This document shows positions 1-9,727 of a DNA stretch of 64,000 bases, one piece after another. Both the position numbers and the translations under genes were made by a program. The number at the start of each line of letters is the position of its first letter. The stretch's first letter is position 1. A model generated the notes under the pieces. That model did not search any database and was not told the DNA's origin. It was given only the letters and a program-made list of their open reading frames with translations. The stretch comes from Halobacillus naozhouensis (lineage in GTDB: Bacteria; Bacillota; Bacilli; Bacillales; Halobacillaceae): contig NZ_CP121671.1 in NCBI RefSeq assembly GCF_029714185.1, forward strand, positions 558,001 through 622,000, written 5' to 3'.

Positions 1-1
1 A

Positions 2-400
2 TCTTTTGCAAATAAAGAAGCTTTTGAAAAAGCACTTCTCAAAGATTGTAAGGATAGAGGGGTGGAATGGATTATTCTTGCTGGTTACATGAGACTCATT
101 GGTTCAACCCTGCTAATGGCATACGAACACCGAATTCTGAATATTCATCCGTCTTTGCTGCCGGCTTTTCCAGGTAAAGATGCCATCGGTCAAGCCTATG
201 ATAAACAAGTGAAATTAACCGGTGTAACAGTTCATTACGTCGACGACGGCATGGACACGGGTCCTATTATCGATCAGGAGGCTGTCCGTATCCATGAACA
301 AGATACAAAAGATGATATAAAACAAAAAATTCAAGCTGTTGAACACGAATTGTATCCACGTGTCATCCAGTCATTAACGATCAAGGAGGAGTCCAGATGA
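2..400 (+). CDS. purN: Phosphoribosylglycinamide formyltransferase PurN, 3' part
   Basis: This enzyme transfers a formyl group from 10-formyl-THF to GAR in purine synthesis. The frame is open from base 2 to the TGA ending at 400, so the N-terminal third lies outside the window; about 132 residues remain. The catalytic NIHPSLLPAFPG segment and the HYVDDGMDTGPII motif, with the family's His and Asp, are present and intact. The stop overlaps the purH start (ATGA), which implies translational coupling in the pur operon. Identity is secure from motifs and from purH-purD downstream. Confidence 0.95.
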   Translation, partial: SFANKEAFEKALLKDCKDRGVEWIILAGYMRLIGSTLLMAYEHRILNIHPSLLPAFPGKDAIGQAYDKQVKLTGVTVHYVDDGMDTGPIIDQEAVRIHEQDTKDDIKQKIQAVEHELYPRVIQSLTIKEESR

Positions 401-1935
401 GCACGCGTAAACGCGCCCTGTTAAGTGTATCCAACAAGCAAGGGTTAACTGTTTTTGCAAAGAAATTAATTGAACTAGATTATGAACTTGTCTCTACAGG
501 AGGGACAAAGCGGGCGATTGAAGCAGAAGGTCTTCCTGTAAAATCTATTTCCGATATTACAAACTTTCCTGAAATAATGGATGGGCGTGTAAAAACGTTA
601 CACCCATCTGTTCATGGCGGCCTGCTTGCTAAAAGGGGCAACGACGAGCACATGAGCCAGCTGGATGAACTTGATATCCAAACGATCGACCTTGTAGCTG
701 TCAATTTGTATCCTTTCAAAGAAACGATCGCAAAAGAAGGAGTTACAGAAGCTGACGCCATTGAAAATATTGATATTGGCGGTCCGACGATGCTGCGATC
801 TGCCGCCAAAAGCTTTGAAGATGTAGCTGTCGTTGTCGACCCGGCTGACTATGAGCAAGTTATCACTGGTTTGCAAGAAGGAGAGCTTTCATTTGAAGCT
901 CGTAAGAAATTGGCCGCAAAGGTGTTCCGCCACACGGCCAATTACGATGCTATGATCGCCGAATATTTCACAGAAGCAGTTCAAGAAGCTTATCCGGAAA
1001 CTTATACGGTGACTTATGAAAAAGTTCAAGATTTACGTTATGGAGAAAACCCTCACCAAACGGCTGCATTTTATCAGAAAGCGAACTACGGTGGAGCTTC
1101 ACTGGCTGATGCTAAGCAGCTAAATGGCAAAGAGCTTTCTTATAACAATATTCAGGACGCCAATGCAGCTTTGGATATAGTGCTAGAATTTGAGGAACCT
1201 GCAGCAGTTGCTGTGAAACATATGAATCCGTGCGGTGTGGGTACTGGGCGTGCAATTTTTGAGGCCTATGGCAAAGCCTATGCTGGCGACCCGATCTCAA
1301 TTTTTGGCGGAATTGTTGCCTTGAACAGGGAAGTCGATGAAGAAACCGCAGCGAAGCTGAAGGAAATTTTCCTCGAGATTGTTATTGCCCCTTCCTTTAG
1401 TCAGGCGGCTCTTGATTTACTTACACAGAAAAAGAATCTCCGTTTACTAGAAATAGAGATGAAAAAGCCTGAAACTCAATCACATAAACTTACTTCTGTA
1501 AGTGGGGGCTTACTCATTCAGGACACGGACGAAGGGTCGCTCGAAGATGTGGAATTAGAGGTAGCGACCGAGCGCCTGCCTACCGAACAGGAGCTTAAGG
1601 ATTTAGCACTAGGCTGGCAGGTCGTCAAACATGTGAAATCCAATGCAATTGTCATTGCGAAGTCAGATCAGACGCTTGGAGTTGGCGCCGGACAAATGAA
1701 CCGTGTAGGAGCAGCCAAGATCGCTCTCGAGCAAGCTGGCGATCAATCGGAAGGTGCTATTATGGCGTCCGATGCGTTCTTCCCGATGCCTGATACAGTT
1801 GAAACGGCGGCACAGGCCGGAGTGAAGGCGATTATTCAGCCAGGTGGTTCCAAACGTGATCAGGATTCGATTGATGCCTGTAATCAACATGGAATAGCTA
1901 TGGTATTTACAAGAATGCGCCATTTCAAACATTAA
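397..1935 (+). CDS. purH: Bifunctional AICAR formyltransferase / IMP cyclohydrolase
   Basis: PurH catalyses the last two steps of IMP synthesis. The 512 residues match the usual length. Residues 1 to about 130 form the MGS-like cyclohydrolase domain (STGGTKRAIE, VKTLHPSVHGG), and the rest is the AICAR transformylase domain, with the catalytic Lys274-His275 pair in KHMNPCGVG. The ATG overlaps the purN stop by 4 bases and an AAGGAGGAG Shine-Dalgarno lies inside purN. purD follows after 17 bases. No frame damage is seen. Control of the operon would lie upstream of the window. Confidence 0.98.
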   Translation: MSTRKRALLSVSNKQGLTVFAKKLIELDYELVSTGGTKRAIEAEGLPVKSISDITNFPEIMDGRVKTLHPSVHGGLLAKRGNDEHMSQLDELDIQTIDLVAVNLYPFKETIAKEGVTEADAIENIDIGGPTMLRSAAKSFEDVAVVVDPADYEQVITGLQEGELSFEARKKLAAKVFRHTANYDAMIAEYFTEAVQEAYPETYTVTYEKVQDLRYGENPHQTAAFYQKANYGGASLADAKQLNGKELSYNNIQDANAALDIVLEFEEPAAVAVKHMNPCGVGTGRAIFEAYGKAYAGDPISIFGGIVALNREVDEETAAKLKEIFLEIVIAPSFSQAALDLLTQKKNLRLLEIEMKKPETQSHKLTSVSGGLLIQDTDEGSLEDVELEVATERLPTEQELKDLALGWQVVKHVKSNAIVIAKSDQTLGVGAGQMNRVGAAKIALEQAGDQSEGAIMASDAFFPMPDTVETAAQAGVKAIIQPGGSKRDQDSIDACNQHGIAMVFTRMRHFKH

Positions 1936-1952
1936 AGAGGGGGATACGAATC

Positions 1953-3212
1953 ATGAATGTCCTTGTGATTGGACGCGGAGGACGTGAGCATAGCCTCATC
2001 CAGAAGTTTGCAGAAAGCCCACAAGTTGAACAGATTTTCGTGGCTCCAGGAAATGCTGGTATGGAAAAACAAGCTACCCGTCTTCCCATTCAGGAAACGG
2101 ATCAGGATGAACTCGTTGCATTCGCTAAGGAGAACCAGATTAACCTGACAATTGTCGGGCCGGAGAATCCGTTACTTGATGGTCTTGTCGATCGTTTTAT
2201 GGAAGCTGATCTTCAAGTTTTTGGGCCGACGAAAGACGCTGCGTTAATTGAGGGCAGTAAGCATTTTGCTAAGCAGCTTATGAAAAAGTACGACATTCCG
2301 ACTGCTGATTATCAAGCGTTTACTGATGCAAGCCAGGCAAAGGAGTATATTCATGAACATGGCGCTCCAATTGTGGTTAAAGCAGATGGCCTCGCCGCTG
2401 GAAAAGGCGTGGTGGTTGCTGAGACAGTGGAAACGGCATGTGAAGCCGTCGATGATATGTTGCTTGCTGGACAATTCGGCGAGGCGAGCCGAGAAATTGT
2501 CGTAGAAGAGTTTCTGCAAGGTACAGAGTTTTCCTTGATGGCCTTTGTAAAAGGGAAACAGGTTTATCCTATGGTAACAGCTCAAGATCATAAGCGGGCT
2601 TTTGATGGAGATCAAGGCCCTAATACTGGAGGGATGGGCGCCTTCGCTCCTGCTACTCATATCCCTTGGGATGATTATGATTATGCAGTAGAGTCGATCC
2701 TGCAAAGAACAGCCTCAGCCCTGGCAGCGGAAGGACGCTCTTTTACCGGGATTTTATACGCTGGACTTATCCAGACACCTGCGGGTCCAAAGGTGATCGA
2801 GTTCAATGCACGATTTGGAGATCCAGAAACCCAGGTGGTTATGCCGCTTCTTGCTAATGATCTCGCCCAAGTCATCACCGATGTACTGGAAGATAAAGAT
2901 CCAAACTTAACATGGTTTGAGCAAGCATGTGCCGGGGTGGTTGTAGCCTCTGCAGGTTATCCAGGAGATTATCAAAAAGGTGTCCGCTTACCACAATGGT
3001 CTGAGCAAGGTGTTTTCTCTACTCATGCTGGTACGGAGAACGATGGTGACGGGTATATAACAAGTGGAGGCAGAGTCCTGCTTGTAGGGGCTGTGGCTCC
3101 AGTTCTTGAAACGGCCCTGACGTCTGTTTATCAGTCGTTAACCTGTTTTGATCACCATGAAGGGTTCTTTTATCGGAAAGATATCGGAAGATCGTTCGAA
3201 ACCAAGTCGTAA
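1953..3212 (+). CDS. purD: Phosphoribosylamine--glycine ligase (GAR synthetase)
   Basis: PurD joins phosphoribosylamine and glycine using ATP. The 419-residue product starts with the nucleotide-binding motif MNVLVIGRGGREH and has a central ATP-grasp fold: VVKADGLAAGKGVVV, then the metal-binding EFNARFGDPETQ near residue 290. An AGAGGGGG ribosome site precedes the ATG. It is the last pur gene here; a hairpin terminator follows the stop by 35 bases, as expected for the distal gene of the pur operon in Bacillaceae. Confidence 0.98.
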   Translation: MNVLVIGRGGREHSLIQKFAESPQVEQIFVAPGNAGMEKQATRLPIQETDQDELVAFAKENQINLTIVGPENPLLDGLVDRFMEADLQVFGPTKDAALIEGSKHFAKQLMKKYDIPTADYQAFTDASQAKEYIHEHGAPIVVKADGLAAGKGVVVAETVETACEAVDDMLLAGQFGEASREIVVEEFLQGTEFSLMAFVKGKQVYPMVTAQDHKRAFDGDQGPNTGGMGAFAPATHIPWDDYDYAVESILQRTASALAAEGRSFTGILYAGLIQTPAGPKVIEFNARFGDPETQVVMPLLANDLAQVITDVLEDKDPNLTWFEQACAGVVVASAGYPGDYQKGVRLPQWSEQGVFSTHAGTENDGDGYITSGGRVLLVGAVAPVLETALTSVYQSLTCFDHHEGFFYRKDIGRSFETKS

Positions 3213-3247
3213 AAATAGAAGTCTCCCCTGATGAATATAAGTAGATC

Positions 3248-3275
3248 AATCCGCCTATTCGGGCGGATTTTTTAT
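3248..3275 (+). terminator. Rho-independent terminator of the pur operon
   Basis: An 8-bp stem AATCCGCC/GGCGGATT with a 6-base loop is followed by a T run. It lies 35 bases after the purD stop. Confidence 0.9.
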
Positions 3276-3357
3276 TATAGAGTATGTGAACTTTTCTGCT
3301 TCGCGAAGTTGATGATCATGTGTTAAGATAGAAAAAATGAATCAGGGAGGCTCTCTA

Positions 3358-5103
3358 GTGAATGAACAACGCTTCCGTTGGCGGAATAGACAGCTTCGTG
3401 AACACGTAGCTGTTGTGGAAGGAAAACTCGCGCCGACCAAACTAATCAAAAATACAACCTACTTAAATGTCTTCGTAAAGAAATGGATGACCGGTCATAT
3501 CTGGATCTATGAGGATCGGATTATCTATTCAGGTCCAGAGCTTCCCCCTCTGACGGATGGAACGGATGTCATTGACGGTGAGGACAGTTATGTTGTCCCA
3601 GGCTATGTTGAACCACATGTCCATCCTTTCCAGTTATATAATCCTCACAGTTTAGCTGAGCATGCTGTAAGGACAGGAACCACAACACTGATTAATGATA
3701 ACTTGATGTGGCTTTTTTTAACGGACAAAAAGAAAGCGTTTTCTTTATTGGAAGACTGCGCTAAATTGTCCGCTTCTATATTTTGGTGGGCTCGATTTGA
3801 TTCTCAATCAGCCTTGCAGGATGATGATCGCGAGAATTTCAATAGTCAGGTGTTGTCCTGGCTCAAACATGATGCTGTGATACAAGGTGGAGAATTGACA
3901 GCCTGGCCAGACGTTCTTCATGGCGGTGATGATCAGATGCTTCACTGGATGCAGGAAGCGAAGCGATCACGCAAGCCGCTGGAAGGGCATTTACCTGGAG
4001 CTTCATGGAAAACCCTAGTAAAAATGAAACTGCTGGGACTTGATTCAGAACATGAGTCAATGACAGCAGATGAAGTGATAGAACGACTGACACACGGGTA
4101 TCAAACGGGCGTGCGCTATTCATCAATTCGTCCGGATTTACCCGGCATATTGCAAGGGCTTCTTGAAAAAGAATTAACGACTTTTGATAAATTAATGTAC
4201 ACAACGGACGGGTCCACACCTGGCTTTTTAAAGGATGGACTGATCAATGTTTGTATAAAGATTGCCATTGAAGCAGGACTGCCTGCTATTGATGCCTACT
4301 TGATGGGATCCTATTACCCTGCTCGTCACTTCGGTATAGAAAACCGAGTAGGCAGTCTTGCTCCAGGGCGTGTTGCCCACTTGAACTTTCTATCAGATCC
4401 TAATGACCCAACCCCGCATTCTGTATTAGCAAAAGGAGAATGGGTAAAACGTGATCATAGAGACGTAGAATCCGATTCAGAAGTGAGCTGGCAAAGAAAT
4501 GGAGTAACTCCACTGGATATTGACTGGGAACTGACTGATGATGATCTTCAATTTTCGATGCCGATCGGTATGGAAATGGTAAACGAGGTTATCATGAAGC
4601 CTTACGCCATCGATAGTGATGCGTCAGTAGCCCGTCTGCCAACCGAATCGAAAGAAGCATTTCTGACGCTGCTTGATCGTGAAGGGAAATGGCATGTCAA
4701 TACACTGTTAAAAGGGTTTACCGATTCACTAGGCGGACTTGTCAGCTCATATTCTAATACAGGTGACTTTATTTTAATAGGGAATTCAAGAGAGGATACA
4801 AAACTGGCCTTTGAACGCATGAAAGAATTAGGTGGCGGTATTGTCCTGGCTGACCAGGGGGAAATAGTCTATGAGCTTCCGCTGCCTCTTGGCGGAATGA
4901 TGTCTGATCTATCGATGTCATCTTTAATAGAGGAAGAGCATAGACTAAGAGAGCACCTCAACTTTTATGGTTACGCCTTCGGGGATCCTGTGTATACACT
5001 GCTCTTTCTATCAGCCATGCATCTTCCTTTTATTAGAATAACTCCTCAGGGGATAATGGATGTGAAGAAGAAAGAGGTACTCTATCCTGCGATGATGCGT
5101 TAA
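3358..5103 (+). CDS. yerA: YerA-type adenine deaminase family amidohydrolase
   Basis: This member of the adenine deaminase/amidohydrolase superfamily matches the B. subtilis YerA position and its length of about 580 residues. Seen: the metal-site motif GYVEPHVHPF, the TGTTT segment, and an amidohydrolase tail (LAPGRVAHLNFL) followed by the C-terminal AdeC-like domain. The GTG at 3358 is preferred to an in-frame ATG at 3337 because the only good ribosome site (GGGAGG, 3344-3350) lies between them. The family predicts adenine to hypoxanthine conversion, but the substrate of YerA proteins is not firmly established. The gene follows the pur operon terminator, so it probably has its own promoter; a 10-bp palindrome CTTCGCGAAG lies upstream near 3300. 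Confidence 0.88.
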   Translation: MNEQRFRWRNRQLREHVAVVEGKLAPTKLIKNTTYLNVFVKKWMTGHIWIYEDRIIYSGPELPPLTDGTDVIDGEDSYVVPGYVEPHVHPFQLYNPHSLAEHAVRTGTTTLINDNLMWLFLTDKKKAFSLLEDCAKLSASIFWWARFDSQSALQDDDRENFNSQVLSWLKHDAVIQGGELTAWPDVLHGGDDQMLHWMQEAKRSRKPLEGHLPGASWKTLVKMKLLGLDSEHESMTADEVIERLTHGYQTGVRYSSIRPDLPGILQGLLEKELTTFDKLMYTTDGSTPGFLKDGLINVCIKIAIEAGLPAIDAYLMGSYYPARHFGIENRVGSLAPGRVAHLNFLSDPNDPTPHSVLAKGEWVKRDHRDVESDSEVSWQRNGVTPLDIDWELTDDDLQFSMPIGMEMVNEVIMKPYAIDSDASVARLPTESKEAFLTLLDREGKWHVNTLLKGFTDSLGGLVSSYSNTGDFILIGNSREDTKLAFERMKELGGGIVLADQGEIVYELPLPLGGMMSDLSMSSLIEEEHRLREHLNFYGYAFGDPVYTLLFLSAMHLPFIRITPQGIMDVKKKEVLYPAMMR

Positions 5104-5142
5104 AATAAAGAAGAATATACAGGTGCAAAGGGAAGGACGTTA

Positions 5143-6180
5143 ATGAAGAATATCGTATGGTTTATGGCAGCTGCCGTATTTATGTTGCTTCTGACTGCTT
5201 GTGCAAACCCAGCAGAAGATGAAAATAAGCAGGAGAATCAAGACAAGAAGGAGAATTCTGTAGAGGAGACTGAACAACCAAAAGGGACGAGCAATGAGAA
5301 CATCTATCCGTTAACTGGGGAACCGGCTAATGATTCAGTGGATCATCGTGTGCTTTCCGTGATGGTAAATAACCATACAAATGCTCGTCCGCAGACGGGT
5401 TTAAGTCGTGCAGATATCGTGTACGAAGTATTGGCGGAAGGACAGATCACAAGGCTTCTTGCCTTATTTCATAGTGATGTTCCCGATGTCATTGGTCCGG
5501 TGAGAAGTGCGCGTCCGTATTACTTTAAATTAGCTTCTGGGTATGATGCCCTGTACGTCTATCACGGTGCTGCAACATTTATAAACGAAATGGTTCATGC
5601 CAGCGGGATTGATTTTGCCAATGGATCCTTATACGATAATGATGGGAAACTATTTAAACGCTCCACAGATCGGCGGGCACCACACAATTCGTATCTCTTA
5701 ACTTCAGGTGTAGCAGATCTATTAGCCAAAAAGGGATATGAGTCAACTAAAGAAGTAGAACCTCTTCCATTTGCGGATAAGCCATCCAGTGAGGGGCAAT
5801 CAGCGCAGCAGGTCCAAGTGGTTTATGATGAACAAGAAACAGTAACGTATACGTATGACAGCGCTAGTAAGCAATACAAACGTTCAAGCGATGGAGAACC
5901 GACAGTCGAGAAAGAGACGGGTGAACGTATCACCGTTGATAATATCTTTATTGTCAAAACCGAGCACCAGGTGGTTGATAATGCCGGACGCCGTGAAATT
6001 GATTTAAGTTCAGGCGGTGAAGGTTATTTAGTACAAAGAGGGCAAATCATAGAGGTAGAATGGAAGAATCACAATGGTAGAATTTTACCTTTTAAAGATG
6101 GAGAACCTGTCAGTTTCGTTCCTGGTCAAACATGGGTGAATATAGTTCCAGATCGATCGGGAATCGTCACTGCTGAATAA
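5143..6180 (+). CDS. yerB: YerB family lipoprotein (DUF3048)
   Basis: The 345-residue precursor has a lipoprotein signal: a hydrophobic stretch at residues 6-18 and the lipobox LLTAC with Cys20 as the predicted lipidated residue. A charged, disordered linker (about 25-55) follows, then the conserved DUF3048 body (VMVNNHTNARPQTGLSRAD, VGPVRSARPYY-like segment). YerB is a conserved Bacillaceae extracytoplasmic lipoprotein without a firmly known role. It lies 39 bases after yerA and 16 bases before yerC, so the three genes are probably cotranscribed. Confidence 0.9.
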   Translation: MKNIVWFMAAAVFMLLLTACANPAEDENKQENQDKKENSVEETEQPKGTSNENIYPLTGEPANDSVDHRVLSVMVNNHTNARPQTGLSRADIVYEVLAEGQITRLLALFHSDVPDVIGPVRSARPYYFKLASGYDALYVYHGAATFINEMVHASGIDFANGSLYDNDGKLFKRSTDRRAPHNSYLLTSGVADLLAKKGYESTKEVEPLPFADKPSSEGQSAQQVQVVYDEQETVTYTYDSASKQYKRSSDGEPTVEKETGERITVDNIFIVKTEHQVVDNAGRREIDLSSGGEGYLVQRGQIIEVEWKNHNGRILPFKDGEPVSFVPGQTWVNIVPDRSGIVTAE

Positions 6181-6196
6181 AAGGAGGGATGTCATC

Positions 6197-6499
6197 GTGC
6201 AAATTGATAAACTACGCGGCAAAACACTTGATCAGCTTTTCGAAGCGATTCTATCGCTGAAGGATGTAGAGGAATGCTATGAATTCTTCGATGACTTAGC
6301 GACAATGAATGAAGTTCAGTCTTTAGCACAGCGTCTAGAAGTAGCACGCATGCTGAGAGAAGGCTTTACGTATCATAAAATTGAAACCGAAACAGGGGCT
6401 TCAACGGCAACCATCTCACGTGTGAAACGATGCTTAAATTATGGAAATGACGCTTATACGAAAGCATTGGATCGTGTTCAGGCAAATCAAACTAAATAA
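6197..6499 (+). CDS. yerC: YerC/YecD family TrpR-related DNA-binding protein
   Basis: A 100-residue all-helical protein of the TrpR-like YerC/YecD family. The C-terminal half holds a helix-turn-helix pattern (GFTYHKIETETGASTATISR, residues about 56-75) that is typical of TrpR-type repressors. Translation starts at GTG 6197, with AAAGGAGGG eight bases upstream. It is probably a DNA-binding regulator, but its targets are not evident from this sequence. A strong terminator follows 11 bases after the stop and closes the yerABC unit. Confidence 0.9.
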   Translation: MQIDKLRGKTLDQLFEAILSLKDVEECYEFFDDLATMNEVQSLAQRLEVARMLREGFTYHKIETETGASTATISRVKRCLNYGNDAYTKALDRVQANQTK

Positions 6500-6510
6500 T
6501 GGAATGATAG

Positions 6511-6544
6511 AGGCTGCCTTATTGATGAGGCAGCCTTTTTTAAT
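6511..6544 (+). terminator. Rho-independent terminator after yerC
   Basis: The stem AGGCTGCCT/AGGCAGCCT with an 8-base loop is followed by a run of seven T. Confidence 0.93.
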
Positions 6545-6683
6545 TAAGAAGTACGGACAACTTCAGATGGTTAGGGTCATACAGTTTAATAGATGATTGG
6601 ATAAAAAGTAACTCGGCTGTAGAAGGGGTCAGATTTTTCATCGATAATAACCAAATATGATTTCGTTCTGGCACGGGATCTTT

Positions 6684-6691
6684 GCTATAAT
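6684..6691 (+). promoter_or_regulatory. Extended -10 promoter for pcrB-pcrA-ligA
   Basis: TGC-TATAAT is a perfect extended -10 element, 36 bases before the pcrB start. The -35 region (TTCGTT near 6662) is poor, as is common with extended -10 promoters. The site lies in the gap between the yerC terminator and pcrB. Confidence 0.55.
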
Positions 6692-6727
6692 ATATGAATG
6701 GATAAAGGTTATGGAGGAATTTGTACG

Positions 6728-7414
6728 GTGTACAATAACGTGAAAGAATGGAACCATGTTTTTAAACTAGACCCGAATAAGCACCTGTCTGACAGCGACC
6801 TTAACCTGGTAGGGCGATCGGGGACAGATGCTGTTATTATAGGAGGAACCGATGGCGTTACTTATGACAATGTGACAGCTTTGCTCATGAGAATGCAAGC
6901 CTTTGAGCTGCCATGTTTGCTTGAGGTTTCAGCTCTTGAAGCAATTTCTCCAGAATTTGATGGCTACTTGATACCAATGGTAATGAACAGCCGGGAGAAA
7001 CGCTATATGCTTGATGTACAGCATGAAGCAGTCAAACAATACGGTGACTTTATCGAATGGAATGACATGTTTGTCGAAGGATATTGTGTGATGAATGAAC
7101 AGGCGAAAGTTTTTCAGGCAGCGAACTGTACGTTGCCGGACTATGAAGATGTGATTGCTTATGCGCGAATGGCTGAGCACATGTTTCACCTGCCTGTTTT
7201 TTATATTGAATACAGCGGACGATTTGGGGATGTGAACCTCGTACGTGAGATAGCAGAACAACTTGATAAGACGCTGCTGTTTTATGGTGGGGGAATTCGT
7301 TCTGAAGCTGACGCAAGACAAATGAAACCATACGCGGACGTGATTGTCGTTGGTGATATTATATATGAAAATATTCAGGCTGCCCTTGAAACGGTACAGG
7401 CTTGCAAAAAATAA
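6728..7414 (+). CDS. pcrB: Heptaprenylglyceryl phosphate synthase PcrB
   Basis: PcrB condenses heptaprenyl diphosphate with glycerol-1-phosphate to make a rare archaeal-type ether lipid in Firmicutes. The 228-residue TIM-barrel protein shows HVFKLDPNKHL, the SGTDAVIIGGTDGVT phosphate region, EGYCVMNE, FYIEYSG and the C-terminal FYGGGIRSE motif. GTG 6728 is chosen over the upstream ATG 6698 because GGAGGA lies 9 bases before it and the product then starts like known PcrB (xYNNVKEWNHVF). pcrA follows 63 bases later. Confidence 0.95.
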   Translation: MYNNVKEWNHVFKLDPNKHLSDSDLNLVGRSGTDAVIIGGTDGVTYDNVTALLMRMQAFELPCLLEVSALEAISPEFDGYLIPMVMNSREKRYMLDVQHEAVKQYGDFIEWNDMFVEGYCVMNEQAKVFQAANCTLPDYEDVIAYARMAEHMFHLPVFYIEYSGRFGDVNLVREIAEQLDKTLLFYGGGIRSEADARQMKPYADVIVVGDIIYENIQAALETVQACKK

Positions 7415-7477
7415 AAGAAGATGGTTTTTGCCAGATGTCTCTTTCCTACTTAACAATTTAGAAAGGTTGGTGTCCAC

Positions 7478-9712
7478 ATGACGCAAGCAATGAATCCTCT
7501 CCTTAAAGGATTGAATGAACAGCAACGAAATGCGGTGACCCATACCGAGGGACCACTGCTGATTATGGCCGGAGCCGGAAGTGGAAAAACACGAGTCTTA
7601 ACTCATCGTATCGCTTACTTACTGGGTGAGAAGGAGGTCGCTCCTCGTAATGTGCTGGCGATTACGTTTACCAATAAAGCAGCACGTGAGATGAAAGAAC
7701 GTGTCGAGGAATTAGTTGGACCTGAAGGTGAAAAGATCTGGATGTCGACATTTCACTCCATGTGTGTGCGGATTCTAAGGAGAGATATTGATCGGATCGG
7801 GTATGACCGGAATTTCTCAATTCTCGACTCAAGTGACCAGCTCTCCGTGATTAAACAAGTGTTGAAGGAACTGAACCTTGATCCTAAAAAGTGGGTTCCG
7901 CGAGCCATGCTTGGAGCGATCAGTAATGCTAAAAATGAATTACTGACGCCCGAAGAGTACACCCGCGATGCAGCGAGCATCCATGAAGAAAAAATCGCAG
8001 AAGTATATAAAGGCTACCAGAAGAAGCTGCGCAAGAATCAGTCCCTCGATTTTGATGACTTAATCATGCAGACATTGAACTTATTTGATCGTCTCCCCGA
8101 AGTGCTCGAGTATTATCAGCGCCGCTTTCAATATATCCATGTCGATGAGTATCAGGATACGAACCATGCTCAGTATCAACTTGTTACGCAATTATCCAGC
8201 CGCTATCAGAACCTATGTGTAGTTGGGGATTCTGATCAATCGATTTATCGCTGGCGAGGGGCGGATATTAAAAACATTCTTTCGTTTGAAAAAGATTATC
8301 CAAGCGCCCAGACCATTATGCTTGAACAAAATTACCGCTCCACGGAGCTTATTTTGAATGCAGCCAACAATGTAATCGGCAATAACAGCGGGCGTAAAGC
8401 GAAGAATCTCTGGACAGATAATTCTGGCGGGAACAAGATTCAGTATCATGAGGCTGGAACGGAGCGCGAGGAAGGATTATTTGTAACCGACAACATTGAA
8501 GATCTAGTTCGCAGCGGCCGCTTTCAGTATAAAGATATTTCCATCTTGTACCGAACGAATGCTCAGTCCCGTACAATTGAAGAAACCTTCGTTAAAGCAG
8601 GAATTCCCTACCAAATGGTCGGCGGTACGAAGTTCTATGACCGTAAAGAGATTAAGGACATGCTTGCGTATTTACGATTAATTGCTAACCCGAATGATGA
8701 TTTGAGCTATCAGCGTGTAGTTAATGAACCGAAGCGGGGAGTTGGAAAGACTAGTCTTGAGAAGCTGCAGAGATACGCTGCTGATCATGATATTTCTCTT
8801 TACGAAGCTTCAGCAGAAATCGACTTTGTAGGCGTTAGTGCAAAAGCAGCTAAATCGATTATGAACTTCTATTCGATGATTCGAAACTGGACACAGCAAC
8901 AGGAATTTCTATCAGCGACCGATATGGTACAAGAAGTGATTGATAAGACAGGCTATGAAGAAATGCTTCGAAATGAAAAAAGCCTTGAAGCTCAAAGCCG
9001 TTTAGAGAACATTGAAGAATTTAAATCGGTCACGAAAAATTTTGAAGAAAATAGTGAAGATAAAACACTTGTAGCTTTCTTGACAGACCTGGCCCTGATT
9101 GCTGATATCGATCAAATGAATGAAGACCCGACGAGTGATGATACGGTGACTCTCATGACGCTTCACTCTGCGAAAGGGCTGGAATTTCCCGTTGTCTTTC
9201 TAATCGGAATGGAGGAGAACGTTTTTCCCCACACCCGCTCTCTTATGGACGATGAGGAGATGGAAGAAGAACGACGCCTTGCGTATGTAGGAATTACGCG
9301 TGCAGAACGTCAGCTGTTTATGACGCATGCTAAGATGCGCACACTATATGGCAGGACCAACATGAACCCAATCAGTCGTTTTATTAATGAGATACCAGAA
9401 GATCTCGTGGATGGAAAAGAAAAACAGGAAGAGTTGCCCTTTTTCAATAAAAGACGTGAATCAGCAGCTTTTTCTCCCCAGCCTCCTAAGCATGAACCAA
9501 AGCGGGCGGCGAAGAAGGTGGAGAAAGGTTCATCAGGCGGTGAAAAAATTTCCTGGCAGCCAGGGGATAAAGCAAGCCACAAGAAATGGGGCGAAGGAAC
9601 GGTCGTTAAAGTCCAAGGAGAAGGTGACGCCATGGAGCTTGATATTGCTTTTCCGGCTCCAACGGGGATCAAACGTCTCCTGGCTCGATTTGCACCGATA
9701 ACGAAATCGTAA
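7478..9712 (+). CDS. pcrA: ATP-dependent DNA helicase PcrA (UvrD/Rep superfamily 1)
   Basis: PcrA is a 3'-5' SF1A helicase acting in repair, rolling-circle replication and clearing of RecA or RNA polymerase from DNA. The 744 residues carry all motifs: Walker A AGAGSGKT (31-38), FTNKAAREMKERV, the Walker B region DEYQDTN, GDSDQSIYRWRGAD, QNYRST, TLHSAKGLEFP and YVGITRAE. A low-complexity linker precedes the C-terminal Tudor-like domain (GDKASHKKWGEGTV). The ATG has AAAGG upstream. ligA starts 15 bases after the stop, the conserved pcrA-ligA repair pair. Confidence 0.98.
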   Translation: MTQAMNPLLKGLNEQQRNAVTHTEGPLLIMAGAGSGKTRVLTHRIAYLLGEKEVAPRNVLAITFTNKAAREMKERVEELVGPEGEKIWMSTFHSMCVRILRRDIDRIGYDRNFSILDSSDQLSVIKQVLKELNLDPKKWVPRAMLGAISNAKNELLTPEEYTRDAASIHEEKIAEVYKGYQKKLRKNQSLDFDDLIMQTLNLFDRLPEVLEYYQRRFQYIHVDEYQDTNHAQYQLVTQLSSRYQNLCVVGDSDQSIYRWRGADIKNILSFEKDYPSAQTIMLEQNYRSTELILNAANNVIGNNSGRKAKNLWTDNSGGNKIQYHEAGTEREEGLFVTDNIEDLVRSGRFQYKDISILYRTNAQSRTIEETFVKAGIPYQMVGGTKFYDRKEIKDMLAYLRLIANPNDDLSYQRVVNEPKRGVGKTSLEKLQRYAADHDISLYEASAEIDFVGVSAKAAKSIMNFYSMIRNWTQQQEFLSATDMVQEVIDKTGYEEMLRNEKSLEAQSRLENIEEFKSVTKNFEENSEDKTLVAFLTDLALIADIDQMNEDPTSDDTVTLMTLHSAKGLEFPVVFLIGMEENVFPHTRSLMDDEEMEEERRLAYVGITRAERQLFMTHAKMRTLYGRTNMNPISRFINEIPEDLVDGKEKQEELPFFNKRRESAAFSPQPPKHEPKRAAKKVEKGSSGGEKISWQPGDKASHKKWGEGTVVKVQGEGDAMELDIAFPAPTGIKRLLARFAPITKS

Positions 9713-9727
9713 GGATGTGGAGCGATA

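Noticed and set aside
3300..3309. The palindrome CTTCGCGAAG before yerA as an operator
   Set aside because: A 10-base palindrome alone is weak evidence; no second copy or known regulator consensus was found.
6929..7543. A 204-codon minus-strand ORF over pcrB/pcrA
   Set aside because: It is the shadow of pcrB and of the pcrA start, with no ribosome site and Phe/His/Arg-rich composition.
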